Assembly (NCBI GenBank): GCA_023460715.1
Contig: JAEWPH010000086.1
Span: forward strand, 1-44,413
Length of the DNA stretch: 44,413 bases
Source of the DNA: Pseudomonadota bacterium
GTDB taxonomy: Bacteria; Pseudomonadota; Gammaproteobacteria; Burkholderiales; Burkholderiaceae_C
Direction: 5' to 3'
Each line of letters opens with the position of its first letter. Positions within the stretch are counted from its first letter, which is position 1. Under the pieces are notes generated by a model. That model saw only the letters and a list, made by a program, of their open reading frames with translations, did no database searches and was not told the DNA's origin. Position numbers and translations under genes: made by a program. Of the stretch, positions 1 to 11,279 are shown piece by piece.

Positions 1-126
1 GCCTCGGCGTGTGTAACATGCGGGGCTGCCTGCAGCGCAGCGCCGAGGGCGCCGCCCCGCCGCCTGCCTGGGCCACACGGCCGGCCGCCGCGCTGGATGT
101 TTTGTTTTTTTGCCGCAAGGATTGCC

Positions 127-585
127 ATGAGCGTTTACGACAAGCTGAAAGAACTCGATATCACCCTGCCCCCCGTGGCTGTGCCCGCCGCCGCGTACGT
201 GCCGTACGTGCAGACCGGCAACCTGGTGTTCCTCTCGGGCCACATCGCGCGCAAGGACGGCAAGCCCTGGTCGGCCCAGTTCGGCCGCGACATCACGGTC
301 GAGGAAGGCAAGCAGGCCGCCCGCGCGGTCGCCATCGACCTGCTGGGCACGCTGCACGCGGCCACGGGCAACGACCTGAACCGCATCCAGCGCATCGTCA
401 AGGTGATGAGCCTGGTCAACTCCACCGGCGACTTCACGGAGCAGCATCTGGTGACCAACGGTGCCAGCGAACTGTTCGGCGAAGTGTTCGGCGACAAGGG
501 CAAGCACGCCCGCAGCGCCTTCGGCGTGGCCCAGATCCCCATGGGCGCCTGCGTCGAGATCGAACTGATCGCCGAACTGGCCTGA
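127..585 (+). CDS. RidA/YjgF-family protein
   Basis: A 152-residue protein of the RidA/YjgF/UK114 superfamily. Classical members hydrolyse reactive enamine/imine intermediates released by PLP enzymes. The start at 127 is preferred over an in-frame upstream ATG at 97 because AAGG lies just upstream and the protein then begins MSVYDKLKEL, typical of the family. Visible family features are the N-terminal strand region (YVQTGNLVFLSGHIA), the central helix (NRIQRIVKVMSLVNST) and the C-terminal segment ARSAFGVAQIPMGACVEIE. At 152 residues it belongs to the longer YjgF-like subgroup rather than the roughly 128-residue canonical RidA, so the exact activity is uncertain. It lies 73 bp before pdxY on the same strand; a PLP-metabolism neighbour fits the RidA theme, but co-transcription is only inferred. 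The 126 bases before it hold no gene I can support. Confidence 0.9.
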   Translation: MSVYDKLKELDITLPPVAVPAAAYVPYVQTGNLVFLSGHIARKDGKPWSAQFGRDITVEEGKQAARAVAIDLLGTLHAATGNDLNRIQRIVKVMSLVNSTGDFTEQHLVTNGASELFGEVFGDKGKHARSAFGVAQIPMGACVEIELIAELA

Positions 586-658
586 GTTTCCGGGTTCGTC
601 CGCACCGCGCCGCACCGCTGTCCTGGCGCTGCGGCGTTTTTCATTACCTCGCTCCGCC

Positions 659-1567
659 ATGCCTGCTAACACCCCGCCCCTCGTTGCCGAGCCCCCGCTC
701 GTGCTGTCCATCCAGTCCCACGTGGCCTACGGGCATGTGGGCAACGATGCGGCCATGCTGCCGCTGCAGCTGCTGGGCATCGAGCCCGTGGCCGTGCACA
801 CGGTGCAGTTCTCCAACCACACGGGCTATGGCGAATTCAAGGGCCAGGTGTTCACGCCCGCGCACATCGGCGACGTGCTGGACGGCCTGCGCGCACGCGG
901 CGTGCTGGCGCGCTGCCAGGCCGTGCTGTCGGGCTACCTGGGCGACGCAGGCGTCGGCGAGGCCATTCTGGCGGCCGTGCAGGAGATCCGCACCCAGCGG
1001 CCCGAGGCGCATTACCTGTGCGACCCGGTGATGGGCGATGTGGGCCGCGGCGTGTTCGTGCGTCCCGGCATCCCCGAGTTCCTGCGCCGCCGCGCGCTGG
1101 CGCAGGCCAGCATCCTCACGCCCAACCAGTATGAATTCGAAATGCTGCACGGCCAGCCGCTCGGCTCGGTGGACGACGCCATCGCCGCGGCGCGCGCACT
1201 GCTGGGCAGCACGCCGGGCACCGGCCCGTCCCTGATCGTGGTGACCAGCCTGCGCACGCCCGACCTGCCCACGGAACGCCTGGCCACGCTGGCCGTTACG
1301 GCGCGCGACGCGTGGCTGGTGCAGACCCCGTTCATCGACCTGCAGCCGCTGCCCAACGGCATGGGCGACGTGTTCTCTGCGGTGCTGCTGGGCCATCTGC
1401 TGCGCGGCGCATCGGAGCCCGAGGCCGTTTCCAGCGCGGTCAGCAGCCTGTACGCCCTGGTGTCGCGCACCACGCCGGGCCAGCGCGATCTCCCGCTGGT
1501 GGCCTGCCGGGAACAGATCACAGCGCCCGCGGAGCGCTTTCAGGCCACGCCCTGGACGGCTGCGTGA
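659..1567 (+). CDS. pdxY: pyridoxal kinase PdxY
   Basis: A 302-residue ribokinase-fold enzyme that phosphorylates pyridoxal with ATP in the PLP salvage pathway (cytoplasmic). The N-terminus carries the PdxK/PdxY signature SIQSHVAYGHVGNDAA followed by QLLGIEPVAVHTVQFSNHTGYG, the substrate-binding region. DPVMGDVGRG lies mid-protein, and the C-terminal anion-hole/catalytic motif reads NGMGDVFSAVLLGHLL, with Asp in the position of the catalytic base. The length matches the family (about 285-300). The gene ends close to the convergent metQ-like gene (48 bp between stops), and no terminator hairpin is evident in that gap. PdxY rather than PdxK is chosen from overall motif wording; the distinction is moderately certain. 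Confidence 0.93.
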   Translation: MPANTPPLVAEPPLVLSIQSHVAYGHVGNDAAMLPLQLLGIEPVAVHTVQFSNHTGYGEFKGQVFTPAHIGDVLDGLRARGVLARCQAVLSGYLGDAGVGEAILAAVQEIRTQRPEAHYLCDPVMGDVGRGVFVRPGIPEFLRRRALAQASILTPNQYEFEMLHGQPLGSVDDAIAAARALLGSTPGTGPSLIVVTSLRTPDLPTERLATLAVTARDAWLVQTPFIDLQPLPNGMGDVFSAVLLGHLLRGASEPEAVSSAVSSLYALVSRTTPGQRDLPLVACREQITAPAERFQATPWTAA

Positions 1568-1615
1568 CCGGCGGCGGGGAAGACCCACGGCCGACAGCGC
1601 GAGCTGCCCACCGGC

Positions 1616-2437
1616 TCACCAGGGAAAGTCGATCAAATCCCCGTAGAGGCGCCGCAGGATCGCCTTGACCTCGGGCGACTGCTGGTAGATGGCGATGAAC
1701 TTCAGCAGCCGCGGGTCATTCTCCTTCTCCGGCGTCGTCACCCAGCGGATGGCGTAGCGCTTCACGTTCTCGGGCACGGTGTTGTCGAACGCCAGGCCCT
1801 GCTTCTCGTCCACGCCGCCGTGCTTGGCGAAGGTCGTGTAGGTGACCACGGCGGTCACGTCCTCGAAGACACGGGCCGATTGCGCGCCTTCCACGGCGAT
1901 GAGCTTGAGCTTCTTGGGGTTGGCCGTGATGTCTGCTGTTGTCGCCAGGTGCCCCGCGCCGGGCTTGAGCTTGATGAGCCCCATGGATTCGAGCAGCAGC
2001 AGCGACCGCGCGTTGTTCACCGGGTCCGACAGGATGGCGATGGTGGCGCCATCGGGCACGGCGTCGCCCTTCTTCAGCTTCTTGGAGAACAGCCCGATGG
2101 TGGTGGAGTAGCCATAGGCGATCGGCTTGAGATGCACGCCCCGGCTCTGGTTGAAGCGCTCAAGGAACGGGTAGTGCTGGAAGAAGTTGGCGTCGATCGA
2201 GCCTTCGGCGAGGGCCGTGTTGGGCAGCACCCAGTCCGTGAACTCCACCAGCTTCACATTCAGGCCCTGCGCGCGCGCCAGCTCGATGGCTTTTTCCGTG
2301 GCCTCGTTGGCGACGGAAGGAATGGCGCCGATGCGCAGCGGTGGCTGCTGCTGCGGCTGCGCCTGGACGGCGGCCACCGTGGAAACGAAGAGGGCCGCGA
2401 TGGCGAGCCGCCGGGCGGTGGAGAGCAATGCAGACAT
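1616..2437 (-). CDS. metQ: MetQ/NlpA-family ABC transporter substrate-binding protein
   Basis: A 273-residue periplasmic binding protein of the NlpA/MetQ family, which captures methionine (or a related amino acid) for a MetNI importer. The N-terminal 26 residues form a signal peptide ending AVQA before QPQQQPP. There is no lipobox cysteine, so unlike E. coli MetQ it should be a soluble periplasmic protein. Family motifs follow: LRIGAIPSVANEATEKAIELA, VEFTDWVLPNTALAEGSIDANFFQHYPFLE, and the ligand-loop region AILSDPVNNARSLLLLESMGLI. No metN or metI gene is adjacent, so its ATPase and permease must be elsewhere or it serves another permease. Substrate is inferred from family only. Confidence 0.88.
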   Translation of the reverse strand: MSALLSTARRLAIAALFVSTVAAVQAQPQQQPPLRIGAIPSVANEATEKAIELARAQGLNVKLVEFTDWVLPNTALAEGSIDANFFQHYPFLERFNQSRGVHLKPIAYGYSTTIGLFSKKLKKGDAVPDGATIAILSDPVNNARSLLLLESMGLIKLKPGAGHLATTADITANPKKLKLIAVEGAQSARVFEDVTAVVTYTTFAKHGGVDEKQGLAFDNTVPENVKRYAIRWVTTPEKENDPRLLKFIAIYQQSPEVKAILRRLYGDLIDFPW

Positions 2438-2595
2438 GGAAGGCGTGATGGCAGACGAAAGCCGGGATCATCGACGCACCAGGCGGGAGAAGGCAAGCGG
2501 GCTACTGGAAGTCCCTGCGTGCCTAAGTGCCTGCGTGATTGCGTGCCTGGGTATTGCAGGCCCTCTTCCGAAGGCCTTCGTCCCGCCGGTGGAAC

Positions 2596-2649
2596 GCTAT
2601 TGAATCAATAGCTTTATGCGCTTATTAAACAACGACTTCTGGCACTTTT
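2596..2649 (+). repeat. dispersed double-hairpin repeat, copy R1a
   Basis: AT-rich island in the metQ / chemotaxis-receptor gap. It contains the dyad CTATTGAATCAATAG directly followed by GCTTTATGCGCTTAT and ends GGCACTTTT. It shares the layout dyad + AGCT + GCGCTTAT + GAGGC-like tail with the other copies listed in this annotation. Confidence 0.7.
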
Positions 2650-2700
2650 CTATTGAAAATGCTTATGGATCAAGCGCCTCCAGCTCATAAATCCATAGCA
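2650..2700 (-). repeat. dispersed repeat, copy R1b (degenerate)
   Basis: Immediately follows R1a. It contains CTATTGAAAATGCTTATGG, ATCAAGCGCCTCCAGCTC and ATCCATAGCA, which are pieces of the repeat consensus, partly in the opposite orientation. The 279-bp gap (2438-2716) therefore holds two repeat copies and no gene I can support. Confidence 0.5.
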
Positions 2701-2716
2701 TCTGCTCCACGGCGTC

Positions 2717-4537
2717 TCAAAAGCTTTCCCAATCGTCATTGCCGCCCTGGCCCGCCAGCGCCGGCTGGCGCGCCGCAGCCGCAGCCGATGCCTGTGCCGG
2801 CTTGCCAGCCGCGGCGGCAACGGGCTGGGCAGCGTGGGGGCTCCGCAGCGCCGCCGCAGCGGACTTGCCCGCCGCCGGGGCCGTTGCCCGGCCTTCCGCC
2901 CGGAGGGCAGGCGTGCTGCGCGAGGCAGCAGCCGCTGCAGAACCGGATGGGGAAACCGATGCGGATGCAGCAGCGACCGCCCGGGCAGCGGCGCCGCCAG
3001 GCACCTTGAAAACCGCCACCGTGCGTGCCAGCTGCTCCGCCTGCTCGCGCAGGCTCTGCGCGGCGGCCGCGCTTTCCTCCACCAGCGCTGCGTTCTGCTG
3101 CGTCATCTGGTCCAGTTGGCCGACCGACTGGTTCACCTGTCCGATGCCGGCGCTCTGCTCGGACGCCGCCGCCGTGATCTCGCCGATCATGTCGTTCACG
3201 CGCTGCACCGACCGCACGATGTCTTCCATGGTCGTCCCCGCATCGCGCACCAAGCGGCTGCCGGCCTCCACCCGCTCCACCGAGGTGCCGATGAGCTGCT
3301 TGATCTCTTTGGCCGCCTCGGCGCTGCGCTGGGCCAGGCTGCGCACCTCGCCCGCCACCACGGCAAAGCCCCGGCCCTGCTCGCCTGCCCGTGCGGCCTC
3401 TACCGCCGCGTTCAGCGCCAGGATGTTGGTCTGGAAAGCGATGCCATCGATCACGCCGATGATGTCGGCGATCTTCTTGCTGCTGTGGTGGATGTCCTCC
3501 ATGGTGGAGACCACCTGCGTGACCACCTCGCCGCCGCGCCGCGCCACGCCGGTGGCATTGGCCGCCAGCCCACTGGCCTGCTGCGCGCTGCTGGCGCTCT
3601 GCTGCAGCGTGCTGGTGAACTGCTCCATGGCCGCCGCCGTCTCCTGCAGGTTGCTGGAGGTCTGCTCGGTGCGCGACGACAGGTCATGGTTGCCGGTGGC
3701 GATCTCGGCACTGGCGATGGCGATGCTGTCCGTGCTGTGGCGCACCTGCTGCACCACGCCGGCCAGCGCCTCGCTCACGGCGTACTGTGAGCGCAGCAGA
3801 TCGCCGAACTCGTCGCCGCGCGTGACGGTGCCCTGCGCGCTCAGGTCGCCCCCGGCGATGCGCGCAGCCAGGTCGTTGGCCTGCGCCAGGGGCCGCTGGA
3901 TGCTGCCGATCAGGTAGTGGGCGCCGGCCACGATGGCCAGCAGCAGGGCGACCACCGCCACGCCGGCGATCTGCAGGGTGAGCGTGCGGGCTGCCGCCAT
4001 CTCGGCCAGGCGCGCCTGCGCGGTCTGCTCCTGCAGTTGCACGAAGTCGCGCAGCGCCTGCAGATAGGTGCTGACGGCCGGGTCGTAGCGCTGTTTGACC
4101 AGCGCCACGGCCTCGTCCTGCCGGCCGGCCGCCTTGGTCTGGCGGGCCTGGCCGCGCAGATCGATCATGGTCTTGCGGGCCTCGGCAATCTTGGCCATCT
4201 GCGCCTTGTCGGCATCGGCCAGGGCCATGCCTTCCAGCGATTTCTGCACGGTGGTGATCTGCGCGCTGGTGGCGGCGATCAGGTCCTTGAACTCGGCCTC
4301 GACCGCCGGATCGCCGCTCACGATGAGCGCCTGCGTGCGCGCGGCGTTGGTCTCCGTCAGTCCGGACCAGCGCATGGCGGCCGACACGCGCGCCTGCATC
4401 TCCCGTGCGATGGCGTCGGCCTGCGCCTGCACCTGCACGGTGCGGTAGCCCGCCAGGCCGACCACCCCGGCCAATGCAACGACGATCAGGAAAACCGCGA
4501 GCCAGAGCTTCTGTGCGATGCGGATGCGTTGGAACAT
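2717..4537 (-). CDS. methyl-accepting chemotaxis protein with C-terminal DWESF tether
   Basis: A 606-residue transmembrane chemoreceptor that senses a periplasmic ligand and controls CheA. I start it at 4537 (MFQRIRIAQK) because the 35 upstream codons look non-coding and this start puts TM1 at residues 11-31, as usual. Order: TM1; a four-helix-bundle periplasmic domain (about 32-187); TM2 (188-210); HAMP (about 211-265); then a long coiled-coil signalling domain. The conserved hairpin tip includes IAFQTNILALNAAVEAARAG and GRGFAVVAGEVRSLAQR, which contacts CheA/CheW. An Ala-rich flexible tail of about 90 residues follows and ends DDWESF, resembling the NWETF pentapeptide that recruits CheR/CheB in enteric receptors. 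Ligand unknown. It is a single gene with no che genes beside it. Confidence 0.93.
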   Translation of the reverse strand: MFQRIRIAQKLWLAVFLIVVALAGVVGLAGYRTVQVQAQADAIAREMQARVSAAMRWSGLTETNAARTQALIVSGDPAVEAEFKDLIAATSAQITTVQKSLEGMALADADKAQMAKIAEARKTMIDLRGQARQTKAAGRQDEAVALVKQRYDPAVSTYLQALRDFVQLQEQTAQARLAEMAAARTLTLQIAGVAVVALLLAIVAGAHYLIGSIQRPLAQANDLAARIAGGDLSAQGTVTRGDEFGDLLRSQYAVSEALAGVVQQVRHSTDSIAIASAEIATGNHDLSSRTEQTSSNLQETAAAMEQFTSTLQQSASSAQQASGLAANATGVARRGGEVVTQVVSTMEDIHHSSKKIADIIGVIDGIAFQTNILALNAAVEAARAGEQGRGFAVVAGEVRSLAQRSAEAAKEIKQLIGTSVERVEAGSRLVRDAGTTMEDIVRSVQRVNDMIGEITAAASEQSAGIGQVNQSVGQLDQMTQQNAALVEESAAAAQSLREQAEQLARTVAVFKVPGGAAARAVAAASASVSPSGSAAAAASRSTPALRAEGRATAPAAGKSAAAALRSPHAAQPVAAAAGKPAQASAAAAARQPALAGQGGNDDWESF

Positions 4538-4691
4538 GGTGGCCACCCCTGCAGTCGTTGTTGTGCTTGCAGCGATGGTGCGCGGGGCAGGCGCAGTTTT
4601 CCTATCCGGAAGAACCCGCGGGCGCCGGTGTGTTGCGCGCACACGGCGTTCCGCGCAGCAGCACGGGCCGGGGCCCGCGCGGCTGTTTGCG

Positions 4692-7039
<2,348 letters not shown>

Positions 7040-7043
<4 letters not shown>

Positions 7044-7918
7044 TCGTTGGAGGGCTGAGAAGTCGTAGCTCCCAGTGCCACGCGGGCGGGCAGGCCGGCC
7101 GCGGCGTCACGGGATGATGAGGAAGAAGTTGGAGCGGAAGGCGTGGCCGGCAGCTGCATGCGTACGCGGCCCGGGGCGGAGCGCCGGGCCATCGCCTGCG
7201 CCGCAGGCGGCTTGAGCTGGCCGTACAGGCCCAGCACGCTCTTCACGTAGTTCTGCGTTTCGCGGTAGGCCGGGATGCGCTGGCCCGCGCGCTGCACGGC
7301 GCCCTCGCCGGCGTTGTAGGCGGCCAGCGCCAGGTCCATGCGGCCTTCGAACAGGTCCAGCAGGTGGCGCAGGTAGCGCGTGCCGGCCGCCACATTGGTG
7401 GCCGGATCGACGAGCCGCTGGGCGGCGGTGCGCTTGGCATCGGCGGCCACGCCGAAGCGCTCCGCCGTGGCGGGCATCAACTGCATCAGGCCGACGGCGC
7501 CGCGCGGGGACACGGCCGCCGCGTCGAAGCCCGACTCGGTGGCGATCACCGCCTGCAGCAGTTCGACCTCGACGCCGTAGCGCTCTGCCGCGGCGCGCAG
7601 ATGGTGGCGCACGCTCTTGTAGCCCGGCGCGATGTCGAAGTAGGTCTGCAGCCGTGCGGGTCCCGATGCGGCGGCCGAGGCCGCAGCGGCACCGCCGTCC
7701 CGTGCGGAGTCGAACTCGCGGCCGCGGAAGAACAGCGCATAGCGTTCGTCCACCTGCTCGGCCGCAAAGTGGGTGATGCCCCGCTCGTCCACATAGGCCC
7801 ACAGATCCGCCCACGCGGCATGCTGCGAAAACAGGAGCAGCATGCCCAATAGGGACGAGCGCCAGCGGCCTAAAAGACCTGAAAGGCTTGAACCCAGCGC
7901 GGCAAGGCGGCCTGCCAT
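7040..7918 (-). CDS. lytic transglycosylase (SLT family) between parE and parC
   Basis: A 292-residue periplasmic murein hydrolase. Residues 1-37 form a long, basic then hydrophobic signal peptide ending HAAWA. Next comes a DUF4124-like short strand region ([14 protein letters not shown]), then a goose-lysozyme-like SLT domain with [21 protein letters not shown]128 is the catalytic acid, followed by [11 protein letters not shown] and the AYNAGEGAV motif. The C-terminal roughly 60 residues are low-complexity Ala/Ser. The start lies 4 nt after the parE stop, and its own stop overlaps the parC start by ATGA, so it is the middle gene of a tight three-gene operon. The family cleaves glycan strands to 1,6-anhydroMurNAc; linkage to chromosome decatenation is only inferred from position. 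Confidence 0.93.
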
Positions 7919-7922
7919 GGCT

Positions 7923-9905
7923 TCAGATGTCCACTTCCACGGCGTCGCCGTGCAGTTCCATCAGTTCCCGCCGCGCGGCCGCTTCGCCCTTGCCCATCAG
8001 CTTGGTGATCAGGCCTTCGGTGGCGGCGAAGTCCATGTCGCCCAGCTGCACCGGCAGCAGGCGGCGGGTGTCGGGGTTGAGCGTGGTTTCCCACAGCTGC
8101 TCGGCGTTCATCTCGCCCAGACCCTTGAAGCGGCTGATCTGGCACTTCTCGCGCGGCACGCCGTCCTTGGCGCATTTGTCCAGGATGGCCTCCAGCTCGC
8201 CATCGTCCAGCGCGTAGAGCTTGGAGGCCGGCTTCTTGCCCCGCGCCGGCACGTCCACGCGGAACAGCGGCGGGCGCGCCACGTAGATATGGCCGGTCTC
8301 GATGAGCTTGGGGAAATGGCGGAAGAACAGCGTGAGCAGCAGCACCTGGATGTGCGAGCCGTCCACGTCGGCGTCCGACAGGATGCAGATCTTGCCGTAG
8401 CGCAGGCCGCTCAGGTCGGGGGCATCGTTGGGGCCATGCGGGTCGACGCCGATGGCCACCGAGATGTCGTGGATTTCGGTGTTGGCGAACAGGCGGTCGC
8501 GGTCCACCTCCCAGGTGTTGAGCACCTTGCCGCGCAGCGGCAGCACGGCCTGGCTTTCCTTGTCGCGGCCCATCTTGGCGCTGCCGCCGGCGGAGTCGCC
8601 CTCGACCAGGAACACCTCGTTGTGCGAGATGTCGCGGCTTTCGCAGTCGGTGAGCTTGCCGGGCAGCACGGCCACGCCGGAGCCTTTCTTCTTCTCCACC
8701 TTCTGGCCCGCCTTCTGGCGGGTCTGCGCGGCCTTGATGGCCAGTTCGGCCAGCTTCTTGCCGTAGTCCACGTGCTGGTGCAGCCACAGTTCGAGCGCCG
8801 GGCGCACGAAGTTGCTGACCAGGCGCACGGCATCGCGCGAGTTCAGCTTTTCCTTCACCTGGCCCTGGAACTGCGGGTCCAGCACCTTGGCCGACAGCAC
8901 GTAGCTGGCGCGGGCGAACACATCCTCGGGCAGCAGCTTCACGCCCTTGGGCAACAGCGAATGCAGCTCGATGAAACTCTTGACCGCGTTGAACAGGCCG
9001 TCGCGCAGGCCCGCGTCGTGCGTGCCGCCGGCGCTGGTCGGAATCAGGTTGACGTAGCTCTCGCGCACGGGCGCGCCTTCGTCGGTGAAGCCCACGCACC
9101 ACGCGGCGCCCTCGCCTTCGGCAAAGCTCTCGTGGTGGCGGTCGGCAAAGCCCTCGCCCTCGAAGAGCGGAATCACCGGATCGGCCGACAGCGTCTGCGC
9201 CAGGTAGTCGCGCAGGCCGCCCTTGTACTGCCAGGTCTGGGTTTCCTTGGTCTTCTCGCTCACCAGCGACACCGTCACGCCCGGCATCAGCACGGCCTTG
9301 CTGCGCAGCAGGTGGGTGAGTTCGCCCATGGGCAGGGCGAGCGTCTCGAAGTACTTGCCGTCGGGCCAGACGCGCACCGTCGTGCCCTGCTTGCGCTCGC
9401 CGGGCTCCAGCGGTCGGGCCACCAGCGGCTCGGTCACGTCGCCGCCCTGGAACACCAGGCGGGCGACCTGCCCTTCGCGGTGGGTGCTGGCCTCCAGGCG
9501 CAGGGCCAGGGCGTTGGTCACGCTCACGCCCACGCCGTGCAGCCCGCCCGAGAAGCTGTAGGCGCCGCCCTTGCCCTTGTCAAACTTGCCGCCCGCGTGC
9601 AGGCGGGTGAACACCAGCTCGATCACCGGCGCCTTTTCCTCGGGGTGCAGGCCGAAGGGAATACCCCGGCCGTCGTCTTCGATGCTCACCGAGCCGTCGG
9701 TGTGCAGGGTGACCTTGATCTTCTTGCCGTGGCCGGCCAGCGCCTCGTCGGCGGCGTTGTCCAGCACCTCCTGCAGGATGTGCAGGGGGTTGTCGGTGCG
9801 GGTGTACATGCCCGGGCGCTGCTTGACGGGCTCCAGCCCTTTCAGGACGCGGATCGAGCCTTCGGAGTATTCGCTGGCGGGAGTGGATGCGGGTTTGACT
9901 GCCAT
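7923..9905 (-). CDS. parE: DNA topoisomerase IV subunit B
   Basis: A 660-residue ATPase subunit of topoisomerase IV. The GHKL ATPase domain shows the N box LQEVLDNAADEAL (E46, N50), DDGRGIPFG and the glycine-rich lid GGLHGVGVSVTNAL. The transducer follows, then the TOPRIM domain with EGDSAGGSA and SDADVDGSHI. The end, FKGLGEMNAEQLWETT, is the usual C-terminal signature. It lacks the roughly 170-residue insertion seen in many gammaproteobacterial GyrB proteins, and its partner parC in the same operon supports ParE. I start it at 9905 (MAVKPASTPA); the frame stays open upstream to 10121, but that part overlaps the divergent MFS gene and has no family similarity. A TACAAT hexamer lies only 8 nt before the ATG. 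Confidence 0.96.
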   Translation of the reverse strand: MAVKPASTPASEYSEGSIRVLKGLEPVKQRPGMYTRTDNPLHILQEVLDNAADEALAGHGKKIKVTLHTDGSVSIEDDGRGIPFGLHPEEKAPVIELVFTRLHAGGKFDKGKGGAYSFSGGLHGVGVSVTNALALRLEASTHREGQVARLVFQGGDVTEPLVARPLEPGERKQGTTVRVWPDGKYFETLALPMGELTHLLRSKAVLMPGVTVSLVSEKTKETQTWQYKGGLRDYLAQTLSADPVIPLFEGEGFADRHHESFAEGEGAAWCVGFTDEGAPVRESYVNLIPTSAGGTHDAGLRDGLFNAVKSFIELHSLLPKGVKLLPEDVFARASYVLSAKVLDPQFQGQVKEKLNSRDAVRLVSNFVRPALELWLHQHVDYGKKLAELAIKAAQTRQKAGQKVEKKKGSGVAVLPGKLTDCESRDISHNEVFLVEGDSAGGSAKMGRDKESQAVLPLRGKVLNTWEVDRDRLFANTEIHDISVAIGVDPHGPNDAPDLSGLRYGKICILSDADVDGSHIQVLLLTLFFRHFPKLIETGHIYVARPPLFRVDVPARGKKPASKLYALDDGELEAILDKCAKDGVPREKCQISRFKGLGEMNAEQLWETTLNPDTRRLLPVQLGDMDFAATEGLITKLMGKGEAAARRELMELHGDAVEVDI

Positions 9906-9913
9906 GGCGGCGG

Positions 9914-9919
9914 ATTGTA
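9914..9919 (-). promoter_or_regulatory. -10-like hexamer before parE
   Basis: TACAAT on the minus strand ends 8 nt before the parE ATG. There is no good -35 match at 16-18 nt. If used, transcription would begin within about 2 nt of the start codon. Confidence 0.3.
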
Positions 9920-10022
9920 GTGCTGGATATAACAACAGTTTTCTCCACTCCGGTTTTATCCGCCGGGCGCCCTCCCGCTCTCCGCTGTCGCAGCCACGCC
10001 AGCGCGAAAGGCGGGTTTTGGC

Positions 10023-10028
10023 TACATT
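10023..10028 (+). promoter_or_regulatory. -10-like hexamer before the MFS gene
   Basis: TACATT ends 6 nt before the ATG at 10035, so a transcript from it would be leaderless or nearly so. No clear -35 element and no Shine-Dalgarno sequence. Confidence 0.25.
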
Positions 10029-10034
10029 CGCCGG

Positions 10035-11258
10035 ATGCATAAAGACACACAGAAACTGTCCATGGCCCAGGTGCTGATGTGCGGCGCCGCCATCGTCACG
10101 CTGTCCATGGGCATCCGGCACGGGTTCGGCCTGTGGCTGCAGCCCATCACGCAGGACATGGGCTGGACGCGCCAGACCTTCGCCCTGGCGATCGCCGTGC
10201 AGAACATCGCCTGGGGCGTGTTCGGCATCTTCGCCGGCATGGCGGCCGACCGGTTCGGGGCCTTCCGTGTGCTGATCGGCGGGGCGGTGCTCTATGCGCT
10301 GGGCCTGGCCGGCATGGCGCTGTCGCCGACGCCGCTGCTGTTCGCCCTCACCGCCGGCGTGCTGATCGGCGCTGCCCAGGCGGGCACCACCTATGCCGTG
10401 ATCTACGGTGTGCTCGGCCGCCAGATCGCGCCGGAAAAGCGCTCGTGGGCCATGGGCGTGGCGGCCGCGGCCGGTTCGTTCGGCCAGTTCCTGATGGTGC
10501 CCGTGGAGGGTCAGCTGATCGCCGGCCTGGGCTGGCAGGAGGCCCTGCTCGCCCTCTCGGCCATGGTGCTGCTCATCGTGCCGCTAGCCTTCGGCCTGCG
10601 CGAGCCAGGCTTCGGCAACGCTGCCGGGGGTGCAAAGCTCCAGCGCAGCCAGACCGTGGGGCAGGCCATGTCCGAGGCGCTGCGCTATCCCAGCTTTCTG
10701 CTGCTCACGGCCGGCTACTTCGTGTGCGGCTTCCAGGTGGTGTTCATCGGCGTGCACATGCCCAGCTACCTGAAGGACCACGGCCTGTCGCCCCAGGTGG
10801 CCAGCTATGCGCTGGCGCTGATCGGCCTGTTCAACGTGTTCGGCACCTACATCGCCGGCACGCTCGGCCAGCGCATGGCCAAGCGCAAGATCCTCGCCTT
10901 CATCTACTTCGCGCGGGCGGTGGCCATCAGCGTCTTCCTGCTGGTGCCGCTGTCGCCGCTGTCGGTGTATGTGTTCTCCGCCGTCATCGGCTTCCTGTGG
11001 CTGTCCACCGTGCCGCCCACCAACGCCACCGTGGCGCAGATCTTCGGGGTGCAGCATCTGTCGATGCTGGGCGGCTTCGTGTTCTTCAGCCACCAGATCG
11101 GCAGCTTCCTGGGCGTGTGGCTGGGCGGGCTGCTGTACGACCAGACCGGCAGCTACGATGTGGTCTGGTACCTGGCCATCGCGCTGGGCGTCTTCGCGGG
11201 GCTGGTGAACCTGCCCGTGAAGGAAGCCCCGATCCTGCGCGCGCCCCAGGCCGCCTGA
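10035..11258 (+). CDS. major facilitator superfamily transporter
   Basis: A 407-residue polytopic inner-membrane carrier with about 12 hydrophobic segments in two halves. The loop between TM2 and TM3 has the MFS motif-A-like GMAADRFGAFRVL, and the second half has its counterpart AGTLGQRMAKRK. The N-terminus, LSMGIRHGFGLWLQPI, resembles the monocarboxylate/oxalate-formate antiporter-like MFS proteins abundant in Burkholderiales. Substrate cannot be read from sequence. The gene is divergent from parE, with 129 bp between the start codons. No Shine-Dalgarno sequence is visible; see the adjacent TACATT. Confidence 0.9.
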   Translation: MHKDTQKLSMAQVLMCGAAIVTLSMGIRHGFGLWLQPITQDMGWTRQTFALAIAVQNIAWGVFGIFAGMAADRFGAFRVLIGGAVLYALGLAGMALSPTPLLFALTAGVLIGAAQAGTTYAVIYGVLGRQIAPEKRSWAMGVAAAAGSFGQFLMVPVEGQLIAGLGWQEALLALSAMVLLIVPLAFGLREPGFGNAAGGAKLQRSQTVGQAMSEALRYPSFLLLTAGYFVCGFQVVFIGVHMPSYLKDHGLSPQVASYALALIGLFNVFGTYIAGTLGQRMAKRKILAFIYFARAVAISVFLLVPLSPLSVYVFSAVIGFLWLSTVPPTNATVAQIFGVQHLSMLGGFVFFSHQIGSFLGVWLGGLLYDQTGSYDVVWYLAIALGVFAGLVNLPVKEAPILRAPQAA

Positions 11259-11279
11259 CCCTCCAACCCCGCTACCGCC

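Noticed and set aside
9906..10121. Upstream extension of the parE frame
   Set aside because: It overlaps the divergent MFS gene and has no ParE similarity; the family N-terminus fits the ATG at 9905.
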